Shown: piece after piece, positions 23,759 through 31,326 of the stretch
Layout of the letters: the number at the start of each line of letters is the position of its first letter
How positions within the stretch are numbered: position 1 is the first letter of the stretch
Source of the DNA: an uncultured Clostridia bacterium
GTDB taxonomy: Bacteria > Bacillota > Clostridia > Christensenellales > Aristaeellaceae
Direction: 5' to 3'
DNA length: 44,871 bases
Assembly: GCA_934663625.1 (NCBI GenBank)
Contig: CAKUKP010000009.1
Coordinates: 1 to 44,871 of the forward strand
Notes under the pieces: generated by a model
Told to the model about the DNA's origin: nothing
Database searches by the model: none
What the model saw: only the letters and a program-made list of their open reading frames with translations
Position numbers and translations under genes: made by a program

Positions 23759-25363
23759 ATGGACGAACGGAACGGAAGCGGCGCGAAGCGATTTGACAAA
23801 AAGCCCGATGCGAAAAAGGCGGGCGGCAAATCATTTGAAAAGAAAGGCTTTGGCAAAAAGCCCTTCGAAAAAAAGCCCCTTGAAAAGCGGTCTTTCGATA
23901 AAAAGCCTTTTGACAAAAAGCCTTTCGATCCGAAGAATATGGATCGAAAGCCGGTTCGCGGCGGATCGTATGCGAAAAAGCCGCGGGGCGCGGGGCGCAC
24001 GGAACAAAAGCCCGCGGCGGATCGCGCGCGCGATGTGGCGCTGCGTGCGCTGCGCGATGTGGTGCGCGAAAACGCCTATGCGGCGCAGGCGCTGGATCGC
24101 GCGCTGGAAGCGGCAAAGCTTTCCGATGAGGATCGCCGCCTTGCCGCCAGCCTGTTCTATACGGCGCTGGAAAACCGCCTGCGCATCGATCGCGTGATCG
24201 CGCGGTTTACCAAAACCCGCCCTGATCCCGAAATCATCGATATTCTGCACATCGCGGCGGCGCAGATTCTGTTCATGGATAAAATTCCCGATCACGCGGC
24301 GGTGGACGAAGCGGTCAAACAGACGCGGCGCGCCCATCGCGAGGGCATGACGGCGCTGGTGAACGCCGTTTTGCGCGCCATCATTCGCGCGCGCGATGCG
24401 GGCGAGCTGGCGCTGCCCGACCGCGAAGCGGATGTGGAAGCGTATATTTCGGAGAAATATTCCGTCGCGCCCGCGCTGGTGGCGCGCCTGGTTTCCGCCT
24501 ACGGCGCGGAGGAAGCGGAAGCGATCGCGGCATGGTCGCCGGATCGCCGCAGCCAGGCGGTGCGCGCGAACCATATGCGCATGACGGACGCGGAATTTGA
24601 AGCGTGGCTGACCGAAAACAAATTCGAATTTGAAAAATCCATCGTGAACGGCGCGTACATCGTGAAAAACGCGGGCAGGCTGGCGGCGCACGAGGGCTAC
24701 CGGCGCGGACTGTTTTCCATTCAGGGCGAAAGTTCGATGCTGGCGGCGGCGGCGGTGGGCGCGCGGGGGGGCATGCAGATTCTGGATGCGTGCGCTGCGC
24801 CGGGCGGCAAGACCTGCTGCATCGCCGAAGCGATGCGCAGCAGCGGGCGCGTGTATGCGTGGGATCTGCACGAACACCGCGTGGAGCTGATTCGGGCGGC
24901 GGCAAAGCGGCTGGGGCTGGACAACATCCGCCCGCAGGCGCGCGACGCGCAGAAATACAATGAAAATCTGGAAACGCAGATGGATGCGGTGCTGGTGGAC
25001 GCACCCTGCTCCGGACTCGGCGTGATGGGCGATAAGCCGGATATCAAATACCGTCTGACCGATGAAACCATCGATGCGCTGATTCCGATTCAGCAATCGA
25101 TTCTGGATACCTGCGCGCGCTATGTGCGCATGGGCGGGCGGCTGGTGTATTCCACCTGCACGCTGCTGCCGGAGGAAAATGAACGGCAGGTGCGCGCGTT
25201 TCTGGAACGGCACCCCGAATTTGAACCGGATACGGATACGGCCTATCTGCCCGAAGCGCTGCGCCGCCATGCGCAGAACGGCATGGTTCAGATTCTGCCC
25301 AGTCGGGATCATCTGGAGGGCTTCTTTATCGCGCGCCTGCGCAGAAAGGAAATACGGGCATGA
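23759..25363 (+). CDS. rsmB: 16S rRNA m5C967 methyltransferase with a repetitive basic N-terminal tail
   Basis: It methylates C967 of 16S rRNA. From about residue 85 the usual architecture appears: a NusB-like RNA-binding domain (DRARDVALRALRDVV), then a Rossmann methyltransferase with SAM motif DACAAPGGKT and the two catalytic cysteines in DAPCSGLG and YSTCTLLPEEN. The first 80 residues are unusual: Lys/Phe/Pro-rich repeats of the form FDKKP or FEKKP. The start is ATG 23759 (GGAGAG upstream); an overlapping ATG at 23735 within the fmt stop is an alternative. The tail is probably disordered and could add nonspecific RNA affinity. Confidence 0.93.
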   Translation: MDERNGSGAKRFDKKPDAKKAGGKSFEKKGFGKKPFEKKPLEKRSFDKKPFDKKPFDPKNMDRKPVRGGSYAKKPRGAGRTEQKPAADRARDVALRALRDVVRENAYAAQALDRALEAAKLSDEDRRLAASLFYTALENRLRIDRVIARFTKTRPDPEIIDILHIAAAQILFMDKIPDHAAVDEAVKQTRRAHREGMTALVNAVLRAIIRARDAGELALPDREADVEAYISEKYSVAPALVARLVSAYGAEEAEAIAAWSPDRRSQAVRANHMRMTDAEFEAWLTENKFEFEKSIVNGAYIVKNAGRLAAHEGYRRGLFSIQGESSMLAAAAVGARGGMQILDACAAPGGKTCCIAEAMRSSGRVYAWDLHEHRVELIRAAAKRLGLDNIRPQARDAQKYNENLETQMDAVLVDAPCSGLGVMGDKPDIKYRLTDETIDALIPIQQSILDTCARYVRMGGRLVYSTCTLLPEENERQVRAFLERHPEFEPDTDTAYLPEALRRHAQNGMVQILPSRDHLEGFFIARLRRKEIRA

Positions 25364-26415
25364 CGGATAAGATCGAACTGCTCTCCCTGAACGCGGAGGA
25401 GCTTCTGCGCTTCGTAACCGAGGATCTGGGCGAGAGCAAATTTCGCGCAAAGCAGATCGCCGAATGGCTGAAGCGCGGCGCGGAGATCGATGAAATGACC
25501 AATCTTTCCGCGGCGCTGCGGGCAAAAATCGGTGAAATCGCCGTGGCAAATCCGGTGTCCATTCAGGAATCCTACAAATCCAAGCTGGACGGCACGGAAA
25601 AATTCCTGTATCGCCTTCGCGACGGCAATCTGATCGAGGGCGTTGTGATGCGCTATCATTACGGCGATACGCTGTGCGTTTCCACGCAGGTGGGCTGCCG
25701 CATGGGCTGCGCGTTCTGCGCGTCCACGCTGGAGGGCCGCGTGCGCAATCTGTCCGCAGGAGAAATTCTGGGGCAGGTGGTGGCGGCGAACCGCCACATT
25801 CAGGCGCAGGATGCGGCGCGCCGCGTACACAACATCGTGCTGATGGGCAGCGGCGAGCCATTTGATAATTACGATAACGTGGTAAAATTTCTGCGGCTGG
25901 TAAACAGCGATGCGGGTTTGAATATTTCGATTCGCAATATTTCGCTGTCCACCTGCGGATTGGTGCCGCGGATCGATCAATTCTGCAATGAAGGTCTGCC
26001 GGTTACGCTTTCGCTTTCGCTGCACGCGCCGAACGATGTAATTCGCCAGAAGATCATGCCCATCGCGCACGCCTACGCCTATGAGGATGTGATCGCCGCG
26101 TGCCGCCGGTACAGCGAAAAAACCGGCCGCCGCGTGGTATTTGAATATGCGCTGATCAGAAATATGAACAGTGAAGTGCGCCACGCGGAGGAACTGGCGC
26201 GCCGCCTGCGCGGGATGCGCTGCCATGTGAATCTGATCCCGCTGAACGCGGTGAAGGAACGCAATCTGGAAGCGCCCACGAAGCAGGATGTGGCGGCGTT
26301 TCTGAAGCGGCTGGAGCTGAAAAACATTTCCGCCACGGTGCGCCGCGAAATGGGCGCGGATATCGATGGCGCGTGCGGCCAGCTGCGCAGGAAATATCTT
26401 TCGGAAAACAATTAG
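25360..26415 (+). CDS. rlmN: Dual-specificity 23S rRNA/tRNA methyltransferase RlmN
   Basis: This radical-SAM enzyme makes 2-methyladenosine at 23S A2503 and at A37 of some tRNAs. The [4Fe-4S] motif C-x3-C-x2-C reads CRMGCAFC. The conserved GSGEPFDNYDNV, STCGLVPRI and LSLHAPND blocks are present. A Cys near the C terminus (DGACGQLR) is the methyl-carrying residue. The 351-aa length is typical. ATG overlaps the rsmB stop. Cfr-type activity (C8 methylation) cannot be excluded by sequence alone, but context favours RlmN. Confidence 0.95.
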   Translation: MTDKIELLSLNAEELLRFVTEDLGESKFRAKQIAEWLKRGAEIDEMTNLSAALRAKIGEIAVANPVSIQESYKSKLDGTEKFLYRLRDGNLIEGVVMRYHYGDTLCVSTQVGCRMGCAFCASTLEGRVRNLSAGEILGQVVAANRHIQAQDAARRVHNIVLMGSGEPFDNYDNVVKFLRLVNSDAGLNISIRNISLSTCGLVPRIDQFCNEGLPVTLSLSLHAPNDVIRQKIMPIAHAYAYEDVIAACRRYSEKTGRRVVFEYALIRNMNSEVRHAEELARRLRGMRCHVNLIPLNAVKERNLEAPTKQDVAAFLKRLELKNISATVRREMGADIDGACGQLRRKYLSENN

Positions 26416-26448
26416 GCCATAGAACCGCCCCCTTACGGAGGAACACAA

Positions 26449-27168
26449 ATGAAGGTATACGTCAAAACCGATATCGGCAACAGCCGAGAGCTGAACGAGG
26501 ATTCCTATTATCTGCCCCAGGGCGAGGAAAGCTTCTGCGCCGTGGCGGACGGCATGGGTGGGCATAACGCCGGCGAAGTCGCCTCCGCGATGGCGGTGGA
26601 TGCGTTTGCGCAGAAGATGCGCGCGGGCGCAAAGACGCTGACCGCGATGTGTCAGGCGGTGGAATGCGCGAATTCGTGCATTTATCGGGAAGCCGGAAGG
26701 AACATCAGCTGTTCGGGCATGGGTACGACGTTTACGGCGCTGATGCTGAACGCGGGCCGCGCGAGTATCGCGCACGTGGGCGACAGTCGGGCATACCTTC
26801 TGCGCAAGGGCACGGTGATGCGGCTGACCATCGATCATACGGTGGTGGAGGAAATGGTGCTAAAGGGCATCATTACCCAGCGCGAAGCGAAATACCATCC
26901 GCGCCGGAATCTGATCACCCGCGCGCTGGGCACGGATGCGCACGTCGAGGTGGATTTGATCGAAATCGATCTGCAGGCGGGCGATGTATTCCTGCTGTGC
27001 ACCGATGGTTTTTCCAACTGCGTGGACGAGCGCGAAATTCTGGAATACTCCACCGGACATAAGACGTGGCAGGATAAGCTGGACGATCTTGTGCGGCTGG
27101 CGCTGAAGAACGGCGGCAGCGATAATATCACGGCGATGTACGTAATCTGCGGGGAGGACGATCTATGA
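26449..27168 (+). CDS. prpC: PP2C-family Ser/Thr protein phosphatase (PrpC/Stp)
   Basis: It dephosphorylates targets of the neighbouring PrkC kinase. Metal-binding motifs are all present: DIGNSRELNED, VADGMGGHNAGE, STGxD-equivalent TDGFSNCVD, and GGSDNITA near the end. At 239 aa it is the compact bacterial type with no extra domain. ACGGAGG precedes the ATG. It overlaps prkC by 4 nt, giving matched production of phosphatase and kinase. Confidence 0.95.
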   Translation: MKVYVKTDIGNSRELNEDSYYLPQGEESFCAVADGMGGHNAGEVASAMAVDAFAQKMRAGAKTLTAMCQAVECANSCIYREAGRNISCSGMGTTFTALMLNAGRASIAHVGDSRAYLLRKGTVMRLTIDHTVVEEMVLKGIITQREAKYHPRRNLITRALGTDAHVEVDLIEIDLQAGDVFLLCTDGFSNCVDEREILEYSTGHKTWQDKLDDLVRLALKNGGSDNITAMYVICGEDDL

Positions 27169-29051
27169 TCGGACGGCTCATATCGGGCCGGTATCTGATC
27201 GAAGCCGTCGTCGGCACGGGCGGCATGGCTGTGGTGTATCGGGCCCGAGATATACAATTGAATAAAACCGTCGCGATCAAGGTGCTTCGGTCGGAATACC
27301 AGACCGATATGGATTTTGTGCATCGGTTCAGTCTGGAAGCGGAGGCCGCCGCGAAGATGTCCCACGAAAACATCGTAAACATGCTGGATGTGGGCATCGA
27401 TCATGAAATGCGCTATATCGTGATGGAATATGTGGACGGGCGCACGTTGAAAGAAATGATCCGGCAGGAGGGGCGCATTCACCCCGATGTGGCGCTGCGC
27501 ATGGCGATTCGCATTCTGGCGGCGGTGGATCACGCGCACCGGAACGGCATTGTGCATCGCGATATCAAGCCCCAGAACATTCTGGTGGACGGCGAAGGCC
27601 GGATCAAGGTGGCGGATTTCGGCATCGCGCGGCTGAAAACCGGCCCCACGGCGGACGCCGAAGGGCAGGCGCTGGGCAGCGTGCATTATCTGTCCCCCGA
27701 ACAGGCGCGCGGCGAAGTGGCGGATGAACAATCCGATCTGTATTCCGTGGGCGTGGTGCTGTATGAAATGCTCACCGGACAGGTGCCGTTCGATGGGGAT
27801 ACGCCCGCGTCGGTGGCGCTGAAGCATGTGCGCGAAATGCCCGCGTCCGTGCGAATGCGCAACAGCCGGATATCGCGCGCGCTGGATGAAGTGGTGATGC
27901 GCGCGCTGTGCAAGGATAAAAAGCGCCGCTATCAATCCGCAGCGGAAATGGCGCAGGATCTGCGCCTGACGATCGAACAGCCGCGGGGCGGATTTGTGCA
28001 TTATCCCGATCCGGACGAAAGCGCGCCCGAATCGAATGCGGATGCGCCCGCCGCGGCGGATGCGAACGCGCAGACGGCAGATAAGCGGATCGATGAGCCC
28101 GGAACCGGCGATAAGCCGGCGGGCAAAAAGCCGATGCATCCGGGCGTGCGCACAGCGCTGATTACCGCAGTGGTGATTCTGATATTCGTGATCGCGGGCG
28201 GCGTGATGCTGGGGCGATCGCTGCAATACCGGCGCATGCCCGATCTGCTGGGCATGGAACAGAGCCAGGCGGTGTGCGCGCTGATCAATATCGGTTTGCA
28301 GCCGCAGATCGTAACCGCCTACAGCGAGGATTACGCGTCCGGACAGGTGATGCTGCAATCGTGCGCGCAGGACGAATACGTGCGCAAGGGCGCGCCGGTT
28401 ACGATTACGATCAGCCTGGGCAGCCAATGGTATGAATTGGAGGATATGACCGGCTGGGATGTGGATCGCGCGCTTCAGGCGCTGGACGCGGCGCGCGTGC
28501 GCGATTACACGGTGGTGTACATTCAATCGGATTTGCCGGCGGGCACGGTGGTTTCCACCGATGCGGAGCCGGGCACGACCTCGCGCGATAAGGCGATCGA
28601 ACTGCGCGTGAGCGGAAAATGCGTATCCATGCCGCCGTTGACGGGGTTGACGCTGGAGGGCGCGCAGGCGCTTCTGCGCGCGGAGGGCTTGACGCTCGGC
28701 ACGGTATCCGAGGGCGATAGCGCCGATGCGCAGGCGGGACGCGTGATCGATCAGAGCATCGCGCCCTATACGCAGGTGCTGACCGATACGCCGGTGGATA
28801 TTACCGTATGTCAGACGCGGGAAATGCTGCATATGCCCGCGCAGCCGGTGATGCTGGTGGTTCCGCTGGACAACGTGCGCGTGGCGATGAAGCTGACCAC
28901 GCCCAGCGGCGTTTCGATCGAAGCGATGAACCAGCGGATGCCCGCGGGCACGCATTACGCGGAAATCAGCAGCTCCGAAGCGGGGCTGCATACCGTGGAA
29001 ATCTTCATGGATGATGTGCTGATGGAAACGCTGAACCTGTACTTTGAATGA
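27165..29051 (+). CDS. prkC: PASTA-domain Ser/Thr protein kinase PrkC/StkP
   Basis: This membrane kinase senses cell-wall fragments and controls growth and spore germination. The kinase domain (1-270) has G-loop GTGGMAVVY, catalytic K39, HRD (131-133) and DFG (151-153). An acidic Ala/Asp juxtamembrane stretch (282-320) leads to one transmembrane helix (330-350). Outside are three PASTA domains starting near 358, 422 and 490 (openings RMPDLLGM, ELEDMTGW, SMPPLTGL). The last 75 residues form an extra beta-rich region with no cysteines, not a PASTA repeat. Length 628 aa is usual. It is coupled to prpC. Confidence 0.95.
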   Translation: MIGRLISGRYLIEAVVGTGGMAVVYRARDIQLNKTVAIKVLRSEYQTDMDFVHRFSLEAEAAAKMSHENIVNMLDVGIDHEMRYIVMEYVDGRTLKEMIRQEGRIHPDVALRMAIRILAAVDHAHRNGIVHRDIKPQNILVDGEGRIKVADFGIARLKTGPTADAEGQALGSVHYLSPEQARGEVADEQSDLYSVGVVLYEMLTGQVPFDGDTPASVALKHVREMPASVRMRNSRISRALDEVVMRALCKDKKRRYQSAAEMAQDLRLTIEQPRGGFVHYPDPDESAPESNADAPAAADANAQTADKRIDEPGTGDKPAGKKPMHPGVRTALITAVVILIFVIAGGVMLGRSLQYRRMPDLLGMEQSQAVCALINIGLQPQIVTAYSEDYASGQVMLQSCAQDEYVRKGAPVTITISLGSQWYELEDMTGWDVDRALQALDAARVRDYTVVYIQSDLPAGTVVSTDAEPGTTSRDKAIELRVSGKCVSMPPLTGLTLEGAQALLRAEGLTLGTVSEGDSADAQAGRVIDQSIAPYTQVLTDTPVDITVCQTREMLHMPAQPVMLVVPLDNVRVAMKLTTPSGVSIEAMNQRMPAGTHYAEISSSEAGLHTVEIFMDDVLMETLNLYFE

Positions 29052-29072
29052 TAGAGATACGGAGGATACATT

Positions 29073-29951
29073 TTGCAGGGAACGATTTTGCGCGGGATCG
29101 GCGGATTTTATACCGCCATGGATGATGCGGGAGCGACGTACACCCTGCGCGCCCAGCGAAAAATTCGCCGCGACGGCATGAAGCCCAAGGTGGGCGATCG
29201 CGTGGAAATGACGCCCGGAACGGGCGAGGAGGACGGATGGGTCAATTCCATCCTGCCGCGCCGGAACGAACTGGTTCGGCCGCCGGTGGCGAACATCGAT
29301 GTGATCGTGATCGTGGTTTCCTGCGCCGCGCCGGAGCCGGATCTTCTGCTGGCGGATCGAATGATTTTAACCGCGCGGCAGCGGGGAATTGAAGCGATGC
29401 TGGCGGTTAGCAAATGCGATCTGAACGCGGATCGCGCGCGGGAGATCGCTCGGCAATACCGCGGCGCGGAGGTGAACGCCATCTGCGTATCCTCGCGCAC
29501 GGGGGAAAACATCGATGCCCTGCGCGATGCGCTGCGCGGCAGGATTCACGCGCTGGCGGGGCAATCCGGCGCGGGCAAATCTTCGTTGATCAACGCGCTG
29601 TACAGGCTGGAATTGGAAACCGGCGATCTGTCCGCGAAGATTGAGCGCGGCAGAAATACCACGCGCCGGTGCGAACTGATTCCACTGGCGAGCGGCGGCA
29701 TGGTGCTGGATACGCCCGGCTTTTCCCTGCTGGACAGCGATTTGATCGATCCCGTGGAATTGCAGAATTATTATCCCGAATTTATGCCCTACGAGGGCGG
29801 ATGCTATTTCCAGCCGTGCTGCCATGCCACGGAACCGAAATGCGCGGTGCTGGACGCCGTGCGCGCGGGAGATGTGGATGCGCAGCGCCACGAACGCTAT
29901 GTGCTGCTGCTGAACGAGGCAAAGCAGCGCTGGCGCGACCGTTACGATTAA
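29073..29951 (+). CDS. rsgA: Ribosome small-subunit GTPase RsgA
   Basis: This circularly permuted GTPase matures the 30S subunit. The N-terminal OB fold is followed by G4 (SKCD in place of the usual NKxD/TKxD), G1 GQSGAGKSS and G3 DTPGF in permuted order. A C-terminal zinc site (CYFQPCCHATEPKC) closes the protein. The start is TTG 29073 with GGAGG 8 nt upstream; length is 292 aa. The rpe gene that normally follows in Firmicutes is absent, and pyrR comes next. Confidence 0.94.
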   Translation: MQGTILRGIGGFYTAMDDAGATYTLRAQRKIRRDGMKPKVGDRVEMTPGTGEEDGWVNSILPRRNELVRPPVANIDVIVIVVSCAAPEPDLLLADRMILTARQRGIEAMLAVSKCDLNADRAREIARQYRGAEVNAICVSSRTGENIDALRDALRGRIHALAGQSGAGKSSLINALYRLELETGDLSAKIERGRNTTRRCELIPLASGGMVLDTPGFSLLDSDLIDPVELQNYYPEFMPYEGGCYFQPCCHATEPKCAVLDAVRAGDVDAQRHERYVLLLNEAKQRWRDRYD

Positions 29952-29970
29952 TACGCAGGGAGGATTTTTC

Positions 29971-30510
29971 ATGCAGAAGAAAACGCAGATCATGGATGAT
30001 AAACAGATTATGCGCACCACCACTCGAATCGCGCATGAAATCATCGAAAGCAGCAAGGGCGTTGAAAATGTGGTGCTGGTGGGCATTCGCAGGCGCGGCG
30101 AACCGCTGGCGCGGATGATCGCCGATGCGATCGCGCGCGTGGAGGGAACACAGGTGAACGTAGGCACGCTGGATATCACCTTCTACCGCGATGATCTGAC
30201 GCTCGCATCCAGCGAACCCCGCCTGAACCGCACCGATATTCCCTTTGATATCACGGATAAAACCGTGGTGCTGGTGGATGATGTGCTCTACACCGGCAGA
30301 ACCGTGCGCGCTGCGATGGACGCGCTGATGGACATCGGCCGCGCCAAACGGATTCAGCTGGCGGTGCTGGTGGATCGCGGGCACCGCGAATTGCCGATCC
30401 GCGCCGATTTCGTGGGCAAAAATATTCCCACCGCGCAGAGCGAATTCATTCGCGTGCGGATGCCGGAATTCGATGATGGCGAAATGAGCGTGGCGCTGTA
30501 CGATAAATAG
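29971..30510 (+). CDS. pyrR: Bifunctional pyr regulator/uracil phosphoribosyltransferase PyrR
   Basis: It binds pyr leader RNAs in response to UMP/UTP, favouring termination, and has some uracil phosphoribosyltransferase activity. The PRPP-binding loop reads VVLVDDVLYTGRTVRAAMD. The N-terminal RTTTRIAHEI and GIRRRGEPLA are family features. Length 179 aa is normal. AGGGAGGA precedes the ATG. It is unlinked here to pyr biosynthetic genes, but a matching leader RNA is found upstream of the uracil permease at 36180. Confidence 0.95.
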   Translation: MQKKTQIMDDKQIMRTTTRIAHEIIESSKGVENVVLVGIRRRGEPLARMIADAIARVEGTQVNVGTLDITFYRDDLTLASSEPRLNRTDIPFDITDKTVVLVDDVLYTGRTVRAAMDALMDIGRAKRIQLAVLVDRGHRELPIRADFVGKNIPTAQSEFIRVRMPEFDDGEMSVALYDK

Positions 30511-30530
30511 CGCGGGATGATTTGCAAAGG

Positions 30531-30575
30531 GCTGTTTCAAAAGGTTACGAAACCGAATGAAACAGCTTCTTTTGT
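30531..30575 (+). terminator. Intrinsic terminator downstream of pyrR
   Basis: A 9-bp stem GCTGTTTCA/TGAAACAGC is followed by TTCTTTTGT, 20 nt past the pyrR stop. It ends the long housekeeping run. Confidence 0.8.
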
Positions 30576-30660
30576 ATGTGGTTATAATATGGTTATATGG
30601 TCGAATTTGAGAGGGGAAATCAGACTTAAAAATCAAATGGGAAACGTTAAACCATTGGTG

Positions 30661-30690
30661 TTGACAGAGCACAGACCGGCGTGCTATAAT
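30661..30690 (+). promoter_or_regulatory. Promoter of the candidate antitoxin RNA
   Basis: The -35 is TTGACA (30661-30666), the spacer is 18 bp and the -10 is TATAAT (30685-30690), both near-consensus. The predicted start is near 30697. No ribosome site or gene follows before the hairpin at 30746. Confidence 0.75.
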
Positions 30691-30696
30691 AACAGC

Positions 30697-30785
30697 AGGA
30701 AGGGATGACGCTTCGGGAAAGGCTTCTCCCTCCGTTATGTTGAGGAGCCGCCTACCAGCAGCGCTGGATGGCGGCTTTAACTTTG
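30697..30785 (+). ncRNA. Candidate antitoxin small RNA, convergent with the toxin gene
   Basis: A short transcript of about 90 nt is predicted from the strong promoter to a hairpin terminator (AGCCGCC 30746-30752 with GGCGGCT 30770-30776, inner stem CCAGC/GCTGG, then TTTAACTTT). It is complementary to the 3' end of the toxin mRNA, which ends on the opposite strand at the same hairpin. It also contains CTCCCT, which could pair with AGGGAG in the toxin ribosome-binding site. The arrangement matches type I systems with convergent RNAs sharing a two-way terminator. Confidence 0.55.
30746..30776. terminator. Bidirectional hairpin shared by toxin and antitoxin RNAs
   Basis: A 7-bp outer stem AGCCGCC/GGCGGCT and 5-bp inner stem CCAGC/GCTGG. 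On the plus strand it is followed by TTAACTTT. On the minus strand it lies just after the toxin stop codon. Confidence 0.65.
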
Positions 30786-30869
30786 CTACTTTCTATGGCT
30801 TTCGTTGTGTATCGAAAATGCCACAGTGATAATCATGAGAACAATCGCGAGAATTTCGTAATCGGTCAC
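30786..30869 (-). CDS. Type I toxin-like small hydrophobic peptide
   Basis: A 27-residue peptide beginning (M)TDYEILAIVLMIITVAFS and ending in a charged tail with HNESHRK. It has one hydrophobic helix and resembles the short 'putative holin-like toxin' peptides of Firmicutes (typically M-T-D/T-Y-E start, one transmembrane helix). Start is GTG 30869 with ribosome site GGGAGG exactly 8 nt upstream. That site can pair with CCTCCC just before it (hairpin 30878-30896), so translation should be inhibited in the full-length mRNA. The promoter, 80-nt leader and convergent RNA are listed separately. It is shorter than many relatives and the family call is by eye. Confidence 0.6.
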   Translation of the reverse strand: MTDYEILAIVLMIITVAFSIHNESHRK

Positions 30870-30877
30870 AACTATCA

Positions 30878-30896
30878 CCTCCCTTTGTATGGGAGG
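30878..30896 (-). promoter_or_regulatory. Hairpin sequestering the toxin ribosome-binding site
   Basis: On the minus strand, CCTCCC (30896-30891), loop ATACAAA, GGGAGG (30883-30878). The 3' arm is the Shine-Dalgarno sequence of the toxin peptide. Sequestered ribosome sites are typical of type I toxin mRNAs. Confidence 0.6.
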
Positions 30897-30954
30897 GGTA
30901 AAAGCCAAGCGCCATCTGTTTCCTTCCTGCCGAGAACCCGAAGATTCCATTGGT

Positions 30955-30983
30955 ATTATAACACAGCGGTAATTATACGTCAA
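30955..30983 (-). promoter_or_regulatory. Promoter of the toxin-like peptide
   Basis: The -35 is TTGACG (30978-30983), the spacer is 17 bp and the -10 is TATAAT (30955-30960). Transcription should start near 30948, giving an untranslated leader of about 80 nt. Confidence 0.75.
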
Positions 30984-30996
30984 ATTATATTTTGCA

Positions 30997-31037
30997 AAAA
31001 CGGCCATTTTTCCGGCGGCGGAAAGATGGTCGTTTTG
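30997..31037. terminator. Hairpin resembling a bidirectional terminator
   Basis: AAAACGGCCAT and ATGGTCGTTTT form an 11-bp stem with one wobble pair, around an inner CCG/CGG stem. T-rich sequence follows on the plus strand. It separates the toxin promoter from the SDR upstream region. Confidence 0.5.
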
Positions 31038-31248
31038 TATGTTCTGTTTCGCGTAGAAAAGTCCTGCCAGAGTGGGGCGATGGGCGTTATTCAGTTGGCA
31101 TAGCGCACATAGGGATGTTCCACTAAGTAGTCTGCGAGGGTCAGGCGTTTAGCTGATATTCTCCGTTGGAAGAATAATAATTCTCATAAATGGAATATTT
31201 TACATTATAAAACAAAAATAATAAGCGTTTATTTATTGGATTTGCCAA

Positions 31249-31277
31249 TTTACAAATATTGATTATTTGTATATACT
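31249..31277 (+). promoter_or_regulatory. Promoter of the SDR gene
   Basis: The -35 is TTTACA (31249-31254), the spacer is 17 bp and the -10 is TATACT (31272-31277). It lies in a markedly AT-rich stretch (about 31150-31310), unlike the rest of the window. Within it ATAAGCGTTTAT (about 31222) is a weak palindrome that might be an operator. From 31040 to 31150 I see no recognisable feature. Confidence 0.6.
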
Positions 31278-31326
31278 AATAAATGTTGGCGAATTATTTA
31301 GAACCATTCTCAAAGGGGGCATATGC

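Noticed and set aside
23831..25861. A 676-codon open frame on the minus strand
   Set aside because: Antisense to rsmB and rlmN, both with complete catalytic motifs.
26835..28991. A 718-codon open frame on the minus strand
   Set aside because: It lies antisense to prpC and prkC, whose motifs are all intact; its product is His/Arg-rich with no recognisable domain.
30575..30660. A second promoter (GGTTATAATATGG) after pyrR
   Set aside because: The -10 is good but no -35 is found and nothing plausible follows before the antitoxin promoter.
30768..31103. Plus-strand open frame of 111 codons
   Set aside because: It runs antisense to the toxin peptide gene and its promoter, has no ribosome site, and translates to a sequence with no family likeness.
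31222..31233. LacI operator upstream of the SDR gene (ATAAGCGTTTAT)
   Set aside because: It resembles O1 but lacks its central spacing and has two mismatches, in AT-rich DNA where chance matches are common.
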